In this document: piece by piece, positions 1 through 8,456 of the stretch
Position numbering within the stretch: position 1 is the first letter of the stretch
How the letters are laid out: each line of letters begins with the position of its first letter
Assembly (NCBI RefSeq): GCF_902833085.1
Contig: NZ_CADFEB010000009.1
Coordinates: 376,503-440,502 of the forward strand
Direction of reading: 5' to 3'
DNA: 64,000 bases
Source of the DNA: Burkholderia ubonensis
GTDB taxonomy: Bacteria > Pseudomonadota > Gammaproteobacteria > Burkholderiales > Burkholderiaceae
The notes under the pieces: model-generated
Databases searched by the model: none
Told to the model about the DNA's origin: nothing
Seen by the model: the letters and a program-made list of their open reading frames with translations, nothing else
Made by a program: the position numbers and the translations under genes

Positions 1-1026
1 GTCGGCCGCAACGTCGAGGCGTCGCGCGCGGACCAGGCGCAGAGCGAGGCGCTGTTCCGCTCGGTGCAGCTCGCGCTGCAGGCGGACGTCGCGCAGAACT
101 ACTTCGAGCTGCGCCAGCTCGATTCCGACCAGGACCTGTACCGCCGCACGGTCGAACTGCGCGATCAGGCGCTGAAGCTCGTGCAGCGCCGCTTCAACGA
201 AGGCGACATCAGCGAGCTCGACGTGTCGCGCGCGAAGAACGAACTGGCGACCGCGCAGGCCGATGCGGTCGGCGTCGCGCGCCGTCGCGCGGCGTCCGAG
301 CATGCGCTCGCGATCCTGCTCGGCAAGGCGCCGGCGGACTTCGCGTTCAAGGAAACGCCGCTCGTGCCGGTCGGCGTGAAGATCCCGGCGGGCCTGCCGT
401 CGGCGCTGCTCGAGCGTCGCCCCGACGTCTCGGCGGCCGAGCGCGCGATGGCGGCGGCGAATGCGCGCATCGGTCTCGCGAAGTCCGCGTATTTCCCGAA
501 GCTCGACATCACGGGGGCGTTCGGCTATGAGGCGTCGACGCTCGGCAGCCTGTTCTTGTGGTCGAGCCGCACGTTCCTGCTCGGGCCGTTCGCGGGCACC
601 GCGCTGACGTTGCCGCTGTTCGACGGCGGACGGCGCGCGGCGGGCGTGCAGCAGGCGCGCGCGCAGTACGACGAGCAGGTCGCGAACTACCGGCAGCAGG
701 TGCTCGTCGCGTTCCGCGAGGTCGAGGACAACCTGGCCGATCTGCGGCTGCTCGACGACCAGATCCGCGCGCAGGACGCGGCCGTCAACGCGTCGCGGCG
801 CGCGGCGAAGCTGTCGCGCACGCAGTATCAGGAAGGCGAGGTCAGCTATCTCGACGTGATCGACAGCGAGCGCTCGGTGCTCGTGTCGCAATTGCAGGCG
901 AATGCGCTGACGGGCACGCAGGCGGTGTCGACCGTGAACCTGATTCGGGCGCTGGGTGGTGGCTGGGGGGATGCGCCGGCGGCGGTTGGTGATGCGGCGC
1001 GGAAGGAGGATGTTGCTGCGCGTTGA
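1..1026 (+). CDS. Outer-membrane efflux channel protein, TolC/NodT family, 5'-truncated by the window
   Basis: The reading frame is open from base 1 to the TGA at 1024-1026, so the start and signal peptide lie outside the window and 341 codons are visible. The protein should be the outer-membrane channel of a tripartite pump. Visible family marks are the long amphipathic coiled coils, the segment LPSALLERRPDVSAAE (family consensus LPSxLLxRRPDI), FPKLDITGAFGYEAS, and a C-terminal SYLDVIDSERSVL followed by LIRALGGGW. These match the second outer-membrane-factor repeat of NodT/OprM proteins. The partner pump genes are presumably upstream, out of view. A hairpin terminator follows at 1083. Confidence 0.93.
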   Translation, partial: VGRNVEASRADQAQSEALFRSVQLALQADVAQNYFELRQLDSDQDLYRRTVELRDQALKLVQRRFNEGDISELDVSRAKNELATAQADAVGVARRRAASEHALAILLGKAPADFAFKETPLVPVGVKIPAGLPSALLERRPDVSAAERAMAAANARIGLAKSAYFPKLDITGAFGYEASTLGSLFLWSSRTFLLGPFAGTALTLPLFDGGRRAAGVQQARAQYDEQVANYRQQVLVAFREVEDNLADLRLLDDQIRAQDAAVNASRRAAKLSRTQYQEGEVSYLDVIDSERSVLVSQLQANALTGTQAVSTVNLIRALGGGWGDAPAAVGDAARKEDVAAR

Positions 1027-1082
1027 GCAGGCGGTGCGTGCGGCGGCTCGGGATGGGCCGCCGGAATGCGTGTGTAGCGAAG

Positions 1083-1118
1083 AACCCCGATTCGTGGTGA
1101 TGCGGATCGGGGTTTTTT
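1083..1118 (+). terminator. Rho-independent terminator after the efflux channel gene
   Basis: Perfect 9-bp arms AACCCCGAT (1083-1091) and ATCGGGGTT (1106-1114) run into a T tract ending at 1118. It lies about 55 bases after the stop of the plus-strand efflux gene. Confidence 0.85.
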
Positions 1119-1263
1119 ATCGGGTTATCGAGGATTGGCGGGGAGTGCGGGGCAGACTGTCGGCGTTCGGCTGCGGATTCAACCCGTCGATGCAACGAAT
1201 TGATGAAATCGTTCAGCCGGTGTGTCGAAGTCTAGCGTCTTTCGAGGACGTTCATTGAACCAT

Positions 1264-2529
1264 TCACCAGACGACTCGAGTGTTCGGCAAGGCCGCTTTG
1301 AGCTCATCGACGTTGCTGGCCATGGTGCCGTAAAGAACGAGCTCTCGCAGTCCGGTCAGGCCTTTCAGTACTTCGACGTTCTGGACCGGCGTGTTTGCGA
1401 GATAGAGCTCTTGCAGACCGGTCAGCCCCTTTAGCGCGTCGATATTCCGAACCCTGGTGCGAAAGAGATTGAGCATCTGGAGACCCGTCAGGCCGCTCAA
1501 CGCATCGATGTTTTCGACCCTGGTGTCGGCGAGATTGAGTCTTCTCAGGCCCGTCAGGCTCTTCAGCGCATCGATGTTCGTGACTTGCGTGCGCGCAAGA
1601 ACGAGTGTTTCCAGTTGGACCGATCCCCGCGTCGCAGCGACGTTCTCGACTTTGGAGCCGTCGAGCACGAGCGTGGTCAGCTTGGGCATTTCCGTTAGCA
1701 CATCGATGTTTCGGACGGGCGTGTTTGCCAGATAGAGTGCTTGCAGATCGTGCAACTTCTTCAACGCATCAAGGCTCTCGACTTGGGTCTCGTTGAGGTC
1801 GAGCGTCTTAAGAGTGGTGAGCCGGCCGAGCGGCTCGATGTCGCGGACATTCCTGGCACCGCCCAGTTTGAGTGTTTCCAGGTGAGGCAATTTCCCGAGC
1901 GCGTCGAGATCCCGAACCTGCGTGTCGCGAATGTCGAGTTGCCGCAGGTCGGTCAGGTCCTTCAACGCATCGAGATTGGAGACCCGGGTCTCCCAGAGAT
2001 TGAGCGATTGCAGGCCGGTCAATCCTTTTAGCGCATCGATGTTCTCGACTTTGGTGCGGTGGAGTACGAGATTCTTAAGGGAACGCATTCCCCTCAGCGC
2101 CTCGATGTTCCAGACCGGGGTGCCCGTGAGGTCGAGAGATTCCAGGCGATCCAGTCCATTCAGCGAGTCGATGCTATCGACCTCGGTGTCTGCCAGGTTC
2201 AGCTCGAGCCTCAGGCCGAGCTTTCTCAGACGTGGCATCGCGGCCGCGACCTGCACCGTCGTCAATTCCGGCTTTGCCCGCAAAGCCAGGCAGCCTGAAT
2301 CGGGTGTGACAGCTGAACCATTGCTGTCATTGCAGGTGCCCCTGGAAAATCCCAGGTCGGTCAGCGCCCGTTCATCCGATTTTTCCCGCAAAGGGCTCAA
2401 GACCGCCAGCAAGCTGGCGAGCAGAAGGCCGATGCCGCCGCCGATGGCCCATGGCTTGGCACGACGCCAACCCGATTTGCGCAAGCCTTCCGCAGCCGGC
2501 TTTGTGTTCGAGGGTGGGGTATCGGCCAC
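1264..2529 (-). CDS. Membrane-anchored leucine-rich-repeat protein
   Basis: A 421-residue protein with a short basic N terminus, one hydrophobic segment at about residues 28-47 (signal anchor), a linker with two Cys, then about 13 consecutive 22-residue leucine-rich repeats and a short cap ending NTRVVW. The repeat core is NIDALKGLTGLQxLxLxxTxV, the SDS22/internalin-like type, which gives a curved solenoid for protein binding. One repeat (RNVR) carries an extra residue. I chose the GTG at 2529 because GGAGG sits 5 bases upstream; a longer in-frame GTG at 2568 has no ribosome site before it. Base composition is less GC-rich than the neighbours and an IS remnant lies just upstream, suggesting acquisition. 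No catalytic domain is visible; an extracytoplasmic binding role is inference. Confidence 0.8.
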   Translation of the reverse strand: MADTPPSNTKPAAEGLRKSGWRRAKPWAIGGGIGLLLASLLAVLSPLREKSDERALTDLGFSRGTCNDSNGSAVTPDSGCLALRAKPELTTVQVAAAMPRLRKLGLRLELNLADTEVDSIDSLNGLDRLESLDLTGTPVWNIEALRGMRSLKNLVLHRTKVENIDALKGLTGLQSLNLWETRVSNLDALKDLTDLRQLDIRDTQVRDLDALGKLPHLETLKLGGARNVRDIEPLGRLTTLKTLDLNETQVESLDALKKLHDLQALYLANTPVRNIDVLTEMPKLTTLVLDGSKVENVAATRGSVQLETLVLARTQVTNIDALKSLTGLRRLNLADTRVENIDALSGLTGLQMLNLFRTRVRNIDALKGLTGLQELYLANTPVQNVEVLKGLTGLRELVLYGTMASNVDELKAALPNTRVVW

Positions 2530-2757
2530 ACCGGCCTCCGCATGTCCAAGGTTGCCTCCTTTATACACGAACAGCGAGGCCGTCCTGCGATGAAGGCATC
2601 TACAGGGAGCACCGCACTGCGAGGTCGACGTAGAGGCGGCATCAAGTCGACGTCCGGCGTGGGGCGGCCGCGGAAGTCGGCGGTCGAGGCGTCAGCGCAC
2701 GACCGGCAGTCGGTTTCAGCGATTCGTCGCTAAAACGCATTTGCGAGGTTACGGATT

Positions 2758-3216
2758 GGGTCTGTCAACTTTTTCGAGAGGGTGTTAACTTTCTGTCTTG
2801 TTTTGCCGACCAGGAAGCGATGCCCCAAGAACTGATAGACGACGAGCTGTGATCACTCATCGAACCTTTGCTGCCGAAGCGGGCGTCCCATCCGAGGAAA
2901 ACGCGGACGTCCTCTGTGCAAACCGAAGATTGTTCAAGGCGACCGGGGCTGCAGTTCCGAGCCGCACCGGCAGCGTCTACGCGAACGCGGCATCACACCC
3001 TTGCTTGCCAAATCGGTTCGTCTCACGGCAGTGGTCTCGGTAAAACACGCTGGTTCATCGAACGTTCCTTTGCCTGGCTTCATGTATTCAGGCGGCCCAA
3101 GATTCGCTACGAACGGTATGCACACGTGCATGAGGCATGCCTCTCGCTCGCGTGCTGCTTGATTTGCTGGAACAAACTCGAGACAGCGTCCGAATAACTT
3201 TGCAACAGCTTCTTAA
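2758..3216 (+). mobile_element. Decayed IS5-family insertion sequence
   Basis: The transposase remnant is bracketed by degenerate ends. On the right, CGAATAACTTTGCAACAGCT (3191-3210) is the inverse of an IS5-group terminus; on the left, a weaker match, TCTGTCAACTTTTTCGAGA, begins near 2762. The internal part of a normal element of about 850 bp is missing. The exact ends are uncertain. Confidence 0.65.
2820..3197 (+). pseudogene. IS5-family transposase remnant (nonsense codon and large internal deletion)
   Basis: Starting at ATG 2820 the frame reads MPQELIDDEL, then a TGA at 2850-2852 replaces the usual Trp, then SLIEPLLPKRASHPRKTR. This is the typical N terminus of IS5/IS1182-type transposases. 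After a scrambled stretch the same frame recovers the family C terminus: GKTRWFIERSFAWLHVFRR, IRYERYAHVHEA and LICWNKL. Only about 125 codons remain of a normal length near 260, so the DDE core is largely lost. It cannot encode an active transposase. Confidence 0.85.
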
Positions 3217-3231
3217 CGAGCGGGCCTTCAA

Positions 3232-4131
3232 TTGATCGGTTTCAACGAGCCTGAAATCAATGTGGTGACCTGCACCTCCGGTGCGCGCACCTTCCTCACC
3301 AACGCGTTCCTGGTCGAACTGCCGAACGGTGTCGTGGCCATCGACGCCATGATGACTGTATCGGATGCGCGTCAGGTGCGTGATCGGCTGGATGCGCTGC
3401 GCAAACCCTTGCTCGCGGTGCTGATCACGCACGGGCATCCCGATCACTACAACGGTGTCGGCGAGCTGATCCGCGGTCTCGACGATGTGCCGGTCATCGC
3501 CACGCGGGGCGTCGACGAGGCGATGCGCCGTATCGACGATGCCAAGGCCGTCCAGTGGCAGTCGGTGTTCGGCGACGATTGGCCGGCACGGCGCACCTTC
3601 CCGAATCGCTTCGTGCGCGACGGCGACGTGCTGCATTTCGATGGCGTGCCGTTCGAGGCCAGGGAGTTCGGCCCGGGCGAATCGCACTGGGATTTGGTCT
3701 GGACCGTGGGATACCACCGGCGTGTCGCCTTCGTCGGCGACATGGTTTTCAACGGCGTCCATTCCTTCATGAACGACGGCCATACGGCGGACTGGCTGCG
3801 CAGCCTCGATGCGCTCGAACGTCTGTCTGGCGACGTCGCACTGTTCTATACGGGTCACGGCCAGGCGGGCAAGCCGCTCGACATGATTGCTGCGCAGCGT
3901 GCTTATATCGGGTGCTATCGCGCGGCGGTGGCCCGGCTCGCCAACGGCAATTGCAGCCTGGACGATGCCGGGAAGGCCGAGCTGGAGGCGATCATGAAGC
4001 GCTTCCTGCCCACGTCCGACCTCGACATCTTCATCAAGGCCGGGGCTAATGCCGTAGCGGCGGAACTGGCGTCGCAGGTATCGGACAGCGCCATTCCCGC
4101 CGGCTCGCAGGCTCACTTCGAAGCGAGATGA
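3232..4131 (+). CDS. Metallo-beta-lactamase-fold hydrolase
   Basis: A 299-residue MBL-fold protein. The zinc motif HxHxDH is THGHPDHYNG with ligands at residues 67, 69, 71 and 72. Further ligands are plausibly the Asp in AFVGDMVF and the His in FYTGHGQ. The sequence suggests a quinoprotein-relay/lactonase-like subgroup but not a substrate. An in-frame TAA at 3214 leaves the TTG at 3232 as the only upstream start, with no good ribosome site, and it begins 16 bases after the IS remnant ends. The native promoter and leader may therefore have been displaced. The stop overlaps the ATG of the DUF3291 remnant (ATGA), so the two were probably translated as a pair. Confidence 0.8.
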   Translation: MIGFNEPEINVVTCTSGARTFLTNAFLVELPNGVVAIDAMMTVSDARQVRDRLDALRKPLLAVLITHGHPDHYNGVGELIRGLDDVPVIATRGVDEAMRRIDDAKAVQWQSVFGDDWPARRTFPNRFVRDGDVLHFDGVPFEAREFGPGESHWDLVWTVGYHRRVAFVGDMVFNGVHSFMNDGHTADWLRSLDALERLSGDVALFYTGHGQAGKPLDMIAAQRAYIGCYRAAVARLANGNCSLDDAGKAELEAIMKRFLPTSDLDIFIKAGANAVAAELASQVSDSAIPAGSQAHFEAR

Positions 4132-4440
4132 GGCGATCACGACAGGTAACGCTTGCTATTTGGCGCAACGGAGCATCTTGCACGCGCGCGCCGCTGGACA
4201 CGCCGCTGATGCCGAGCTTCGTCACGCAATTGAAGGACATCAACGCATTGGCCGAGCGCTCGCCGTGCTTCGTCTGGCGGTTGCAGTCATCCGAGGGCGA
4301 TGCCGCCGGACGGAATTCGCGGGTTCGATGACCCGTTGATGCTATTGAATATGTCGTTATGGGAATCGGTCGATAGTCTGCGGCGTTTCGTTGACCAAAG
4401 CGGTCACGACGTACCGTTCAGGAACACCGCCGGATGGGTT
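4128..4440 (+). pseudogene. Frameshifted DUF3291 gene
   Basis: The first frame (ATG 4128) gives LAIWRNGASCTRAPLDTPLM then FVTQLKDINALAERSPCFVW and RLQSSEGDA, the N-terminal half of the DUF3291 (antibiotic-monooxygenase-like, dimeric alpha/beta barrel) family. It then ends at a TGA at 4329-4331. The family sequence resumes in another frame from about 4306 as GIRGFDDPLMLLNMSLWES and VDSLRRFVDQSGH. The break lies near 4303-4313, and the family C terminus dissolves after about 4440. The reading frame can only be restored by a frameshift, so I call it broken. It overlaps the MBL gene by 4 bp. Confidence 0.75.
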
Positions 4441-4619
4441 CATCGTCTTGACGGACCCACGACGTGCGGCAGCAGATTCCAGGCGATGCCCGAGCCCAGC
4501 ACGAATACGTTGCCGGTCAGCACCGCTCGGTCCGGCGTCGGCTTGCGTCCCGCGTATCGGCGGTTGCGCGACGCCCGATTCGGCAGCAAAGGTTCGATGA
4601 GTGACTTATCCGCAGTCCA

Positions 4620-5216
4620 CTATTCCCGTTTCTCCGGCTGCGCTTCCGTGCGTTCCGCGATCGCCACCGCATACTGCCCGACGGCATCGGCGATGCGCTC
4701 CGCCAGCGCGGGATCGCGCACCGCGCGCGCGAGCGTGGCGCCGCCCGAAAGCAGCGCGAGAAACGCGATCGCGCGCGCATCGTCGGGCGCGTCGCCCAGC
4801 CCGGACGACACTTCGTCGACGATCTGCCGCAACGCCTGTTCGTAAGCGTCGCGGGTGTCGTCGTCGGCGCGCATCACTTCCGGTGACAGGCTCGGCAGCG
4901 CGCAGCTTTCGCCGAGCGCGCAGGTGCGCCGCGGCCCCAGATAGAACGACACGAACGGCAACCACCAGCGCGCGCCGTGCTCGGCCTTGAACGCCGCGAC
5001 GCCTTGCCGGAGCTGGTCGAGGCCGGCAAGGACGACGCTGCGGAACGCTTCGCCTTTCGATTTGAAGTGGCCGTAGAACGCACCGTTGGTGACGCCCGCC
5101 GCCTTCGTCAGCGGACCGATGCCGGAGCCGCCATACCCCTCCTCGCGGAACAGGCGGCTCGCGGCATCGAGAATGCGCGCGCGGGTTTCGTGCTTGTGCT
5201 CGATCGAATAACGCAT
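4620..5216 (-). CDS. TetR/AcrR-family transcriptional repressor
   Basis: A 198-residue regulator with the N-terminal TetR helix-turn-helix: TRARILDAASRLFREEGYGG, then LTKAAGVTNGAFYGHFKSKGE at about residues 10-55. A TetR_C-type ligand-binding domain follows, rich in Ala and Leu, with Cys residues at CALGESCALPS. It is transcribed divergently from the tautomerase gene, and three copies of a 12-13 bp element fill the gap between them. It most likely represses both itself and that gene. The inducer is not evident. Confidence 0.9.
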   Translation of the reverse strand: MRYSIEHKHETRARILDAASRLFREEGYGGSGIGPLTKAAGVTNGAFYGHFKSKGEAFRSVVLAGLDQLRQGVAAFKAEHGARWWLPFVSFYLGPRRTCALGESCALPSLSPEVMRADDDTRDAYEQALRQIVDEVSSGLGDAPDDARAIAFLALLSGGATLARAVRDPALAERIADAVGQYAVAIAERTEAQPEKRE

Positions 5217-5235
5217 GACTGGCTCGTTTCAGAGA

Positions 5236-5290
5236 GATCGCTCTTTATCTTGCATAGAGAGCGACCGGTGTCTAATGTATAGAGAGTGAC
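5236..5290. promoter_or_regulatory. Three-copy operator between the TetR and tautomerase genes
   Basis: The element ATAGAGAGCGAC occurs at 5254-5265 and, as ATAGAGAGTGAC, at 5279-5290. An inverted copy, GATCGCTCTTTAT, lies at 5236-5248, so the first two form an inverted repeat. Position between divergent genes and one repressor gene supports operator function. Binding is inferred. Confidence 0.65.
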
Positions 5291-5351
5291 TGATATTTAT
5301 ATTACGTCACGATTCCGATGACCTGACCATGACCTGACCAGGAGGTGTGCG

Positions 5352-5780
5352 ATGCCGATCACGCTGACAGTATCCGAAGGGGTTTTCACGCCGGACGACG
5401 AGGGGCCGGTGTTTGCCGAACTGACCGATGCGTTGCTGGATGTCGAGGGGTTGACCGGGAATGCGTTTCTGGCGCCGAACGTGGTGGGCACGCTGAACGT
5501 GCTGCCGCGCAACCGCACATTCGTGCGCGGGCGCGCGGAGCCCGCGGCGTTCGTCGAACTGAAGCTGCCCGCCGTGGCGCTCGCGGCGCCCGACGCGCAG
5601 CGGCAATTCGTCGAACGGGCGACCGCGATCGTGCTGCGGCGAGCGGGCGGGCGGCTGACGCCGGCGCAAGTCTGGGTGAATGTCGTCCACGCGGTCGACG
5701 GCGGATGGGGCATTGCCGGACGACGCTACGACAACGCGTCGCTCGTCGATTCGATCCGGAGCGCCGCGGCGGCGCAGTGA
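5352..5780 (+). CDS. Tautomerase-superfamily protein
   Basis: A 142-residue protein beginning MPITLTVSEG. Pro follows the initiator Met, as in the 4-oxalocrotonate tautomerase/MIF superfamily, where the exposed N-terminal Pro is the catalytic base. Two beta-alpha-beta units are apparent, the second around VWVNVVHAVDGGWGIAGRRYDN, and the length fits a fused double-unit member. GGAGGTG at 5341-5347 supports this ATG. It is divergent from, and probably controlled by, the TetR gene. The substrate is unknown; isomerisation of an enol/keto acid or a dehalogenase-like role are both possible. Confidence 0.75.
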   Translation: MPITLTVSEGVFTPDDEGPVFAELTDALLDVEGLTGNAFLAPNVVGTLNVLPRNRTFVRGRAEPAAFVELKLPAVALAAPDAQRQFVERATAIVLRRAGGRLTPAQVWVNVVHAVDGGWGIAGRRYDNASLVDSIRSAAAAQ

Positions 5781-5844
5781 ACGCAACTAACGGTCAGCCC
5801 CATCCGGCCCCGACCGACGGTGCGGCGGGATGCCGCCGCACCGG

Positions 5845-6735
5845 TTACACCTCGTCGCCGGCAGCCCGCAGCGCGCGCACCAGTTCGTCGGCCGCCTTGC
5901 CGAGCCCCGTGTGCTTCGGCAAGCGCAGATACACGGGCAGCGCGAGGCCGTTGCGAATATTGGCGAACGTCAGCGGCGCGAGTTCGCCGTCGGCAACCTG
6001 ACGCCCGATGACGGAGGCCGGCAGGTTCGCCCAGCCGTGGCCGGCCTTCACGAGCGAGATCGCGGTGGCCATGTCGTTGACCTTCCACGTCCGGTTGCCG
6101 ATCACCGGCCGGATGTCGGTCAGCGGCCGGTCCGCGTCGGCGATCACGATCTGCCGGAAGCCCGACAGCCGCTCGATCGCTTCCGGACGCGCGCATTCGG
6201 CAATCAGCGGATGGCCGGGCGCGGCCACCGCGACGAGGGTCTCGGTCCACAGCGCATGAATCTGCTCCTGCGGGTGGAGATCGAGCCCGCCGAAGGCCAC
6301 GCAGAGATCCACGGAGCAGCGATGCAGCGCGTCGACGATCACGTCCTGCGGCGCCGTGACGACGCTGATCGCCAGCGCGGGGTACTTCGCTGCGACCGCG
6401 GTGAGCGCCCGCGCGACGGGGCGGCCGTCGATCTCGGCCGCGATGCCGATGCGCAGCGTGTCTTCGACGCCTTCCGACAGATGCTGCGCATGCGCGCGAA
6501 GCGCCTGCAGCCGTTCGGCGATCGAGCGCGCGTCGGGCAGCAGCGCCGCCATCGCCGCGGTCGGCGTGGGCTCGCGCGTGCCGCGGTCGAACAGCACGAG
6601 GCCCAGTTCGGCCTCGAGGTTCGCGATGGCCATGCTGACGGCCGACGGCGTGCGGCCCAGCGCGCGCGCCGCCGCGGAGAAGGAGCCCTTGTCGATGACG
6701 GTCAGCAGCATGTCGATGTGGTCGCTGGTGAGCAC
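5845..6735 (-). CDS. LysR-family transcriptional regulator
   Basis: A 296-residue LysR protein: winged helix-turn-helix at residues 1-60 (IDMLLTVIDKGSFSAAARAL, SAVSMAIANLEAELGLVLFD) and a periplasmic-binding-protein-like effector domain. The start is GTG with AAAGGAGG six bases upstream (on the minus strand). It is divergent from the PACE transporter gene, with about 100 bp between starts, the usual arrangement in which LysR controls its neighbour. Confidence 0.92.
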   Translation of the reverse strand: MLTSDHIDMLLTVIDKGSFSAAARALGRTPSAVSMAIANLEAELGLVLFDRGTREPTPTAAMAALLPDARSIAERLQALRAHAQHLSEGVEDTLRIGIAAEIDGRPVARALTAVAAKYPALAISVVTAPQDVIVDALHRCSVDLCVAFGGLDLHPQEQIHALWTETLVAVAAPGHPLIAECARPEAIERLSGFRQIVIADADRPLTDIRPVIGNRTWKVNDMATAISLVKAGHGWANLPASVIGRQVADGELAPLTFANIRNGLALPVYLRLPKHTGLGKAADELVRALRAAGDEV

Positions 6736-6834
6736 GGGAGGCCTCCTTTAAGCGAAATTGAAAGAACCTGACTTTTGCGGACCGCGGGTCCGCTGCTAGT
6801 CTCGACGCCTTGTCAGATTCGAAGGTGGATGTTC

Positions 6835-7275
6835 ATGCAAGGTTGGAAGAGACGCATAGTCTATGTCGTGCTGTTCGAGGTGCTCGGCATCCTGATCGCG
6901 TCGGCGACGCTGGGCGCGCTGAGCGGCGCGGGCGCCGCGAAAAGCGGCATGCTGGGCGTGATGATCTCGACGACGGGCGTCGTCGTCAATTTCCTGTACG
7001 ACCTCGCGTTCGAGGCGTGGGAGCGTCGCCGCGCGGCGACGACCCGCTCCGTGGGGCGCCGCGTGCTGCACGCGATCGGGTTCCAGGTCGCGCTCGTGAC
7101 GTTCCTGATCCCGCTGATCGCGTGGTGGCTCGATGTGTCGCTGCTGCAGGCGTTTTTGTACGACGCCGTGCTGATCGTGTTCTTCCCGATCTTCACGTTC
7201 GTCTACAACTGGTCGTTCGATGGGGTGTTCGGGCTGCCGGATGCGGTGACGCGGAAGGCTGAGCCGCAGGTCTAG
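6835..7275 (+). CDS. PACE-family biocide efflux transporter
   Basis: A 146-residue protein of four hydrophobic helices in two tandem bacterial-transmembrane-pair units. Both units carry the PACE marks: KRRIVYVVLFEVLGI in helix 1, with the acidic residue needed in AceI, and RVLHAIGFQVALVTFLIPLI in helix 3. The C-terminal FVYNWSFDGVFG also fits. The family exports compounds such as chlorhexidine, acriflavine and short diamines in exchange for protons. GAAGG at 6821 favours the ATG at 6835 (9-base spacing) over the one at 6829. A terminator follows at 7318. Confidence 0.88.
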   Translation: MQGWKRRIVYVVLFEVLGILIASATLGALSGAGAAKSGMLGVMISTTGVVVNFLYDLAFEAWERRRAATTRSVGRRVLHAIGFQVALVTFLIPLIAWWLDVSLLQAFLYDAVLIVFFPIFTFVYNWSFDGVFGLPDAVTRKAEPQV

Positions 7276-7317
7276 GCGGCGTATCGCCGGCGGTCGCGGC
7301 TACAATCGCGCGAAGCG

Positions 7318-7348
7318 CCGCCGGGCGCATCGCATGCCCGGCGGTTTT
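7318..7348 (+). terminator. Rho-independent terminator after the PACE gene
   Basis: Perfect 9-bp arms CCGCCGGGC (7318-7326) and GCCCGGCGG (7336-7344) are followed by TTTT. Confidence 0.7.
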
Positions 7349-7389
7349 CCCCTCTTCGATCGAAGCGCCCGGGCGGGCCGCTCACACTG

Positions 7390-8331
7390 ATGAATCCTCG
7401 AAACACGTTGGCATTCGGCGTCGCATTGCTGGCCTGCGCGCTGGCCGTTGCATCGCACGCTCATGCGGAAGGGCCGCGGGTGCTTCCGCGCAGCGGTCAG
7501 GCCGAGGGCAGCTATGTATCGACACAGTTGCTGCTCCAACCCTGTCTCGACGTCCGCACGCCGTCCGACTCGCCGGACGACAGCCTGCTGAAGGATGCCG
7601 CCGCCGCGCGCGGCGCATTCCCGCCCGGTACCTGCGACAACCCGGCGCTGCGGGAGAAGGTGTTCACCGCGCGCTTTCTTCAGTATGCGTCGCTCGCGGT
7701 CGTGAACGACCCATGGAATCTCGACCCGAAGCTTGCCGCGCAGAACCGCGCGATCGGTCGTTGCAAGGACACGCGTTGCGTCGATCGTGCATTGGACGCT
7801 GTCATTGCCGCGCTGTCGCCCGTGTACCTGAACGCGCATCCGGCATGGCCGCGCGGGAAGGGGCTCTGCACATCGGAGCCTGCCGACGCGCCCGTTGCCG
7901 CGGCGCTGGCGCCGCTCGGCGCACGCGCACGCAAGGCGCTCGCCGGCGAATGCGGCAACGAGGCGTTGACTGCGCAAACGTGCAAGGGGCCGCACGGCAC
8001 GCTGCTGTTCGTCAGTTGCGAGATGAGCGGCAATCAGGTCAATGCGCCGGCGTGGATCTACCGCGCGCGGCACGGGCGCCACGATCCGCTGCTGGCCGTC
8101 GATGACGGCCCGGTCGGCGTGCTTGAAAGCACCTGCAACGGGATGCCTGATCTCATGACGTCGTCGCGGAGCAGCATGGCCGAGCACCAGAACACCTATT
8201 ACCGTTACGACGGGCGTGCGTATCGGTCCGTCTACTCGTACACGGAAATGGGCGTCGGCGCCGACGACAACGGCAACGACCTGGCCATCGCGCAGGGCGG
8301 GCGGCCGGATGCGAAGGTCGTTTGCCGGTAG
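7390..8331 (+). CDS. Secreted cysteine-containing protein of unknown function
   Basis: A 313-residue protein with a clear signal peptide (hydrophobic ALLACALAVA, likely cleaved at AHA-EG near residue 27). The mature part contains about ten Cys, several paired closely (CKDTRC, GECGNEALTAQTC, SCEMSG), suggesting disulfides in the periplasm. A dozen Asp/Asn and Tyr cluster near the C terminus (YYRYDGRAYRSVYSYTEMG). I do not recognise a domain. It stands alone between terminators and a converging hydrolase gene. Confidence 0.7.
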   Translation: MNPRNTLAFGVALLACALAVASHAHAEGPRVLPRSGQAEGSYVSTQLLLQPCLDVRTPSDSPDDSLLKDAAAARGAFPPGTCDNPALREKVFTARFLQYASLAVVNDPWNLDPKLAAQNRAIGRCKDTRCVDRALDAVIAALSPVYLNAHPAWPRGKGLCTSEPADAPVAAALAPLGARARKALAGECGNEALTAQTCKGPHGTLLFVSCEMSGNQVNAPAWIYRARHGRHDPLLAVDDGPVGVLESTCNGMPDLMTSSRSSMAEHQNTYYRYDGRAYRSVYSYTEMGVGADDNGNDLAIAQGGRPDAKVVCR

Positions 8332-8456
8332 ATGCCGGGCGTCCGCTGACTGCTCTCCGCGCGACCACCGAGACCGTCCGGGATCTGTCCGCAAGCGGAT
8401 CTACATGACCGCGGCGCCACATGGCGGGGGAGAACGCGAACGCGCCGCCCGAACGA

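Noticed and set aside
4441..4619. Minus-strand stretch reading LTGNVFVLGSGIAWNLLPHVV
   Set aside because: It looks like a fragment of a membrane protein but is too short, with stops and no start. It may be debris of the decayed patch, not a feature I can name.
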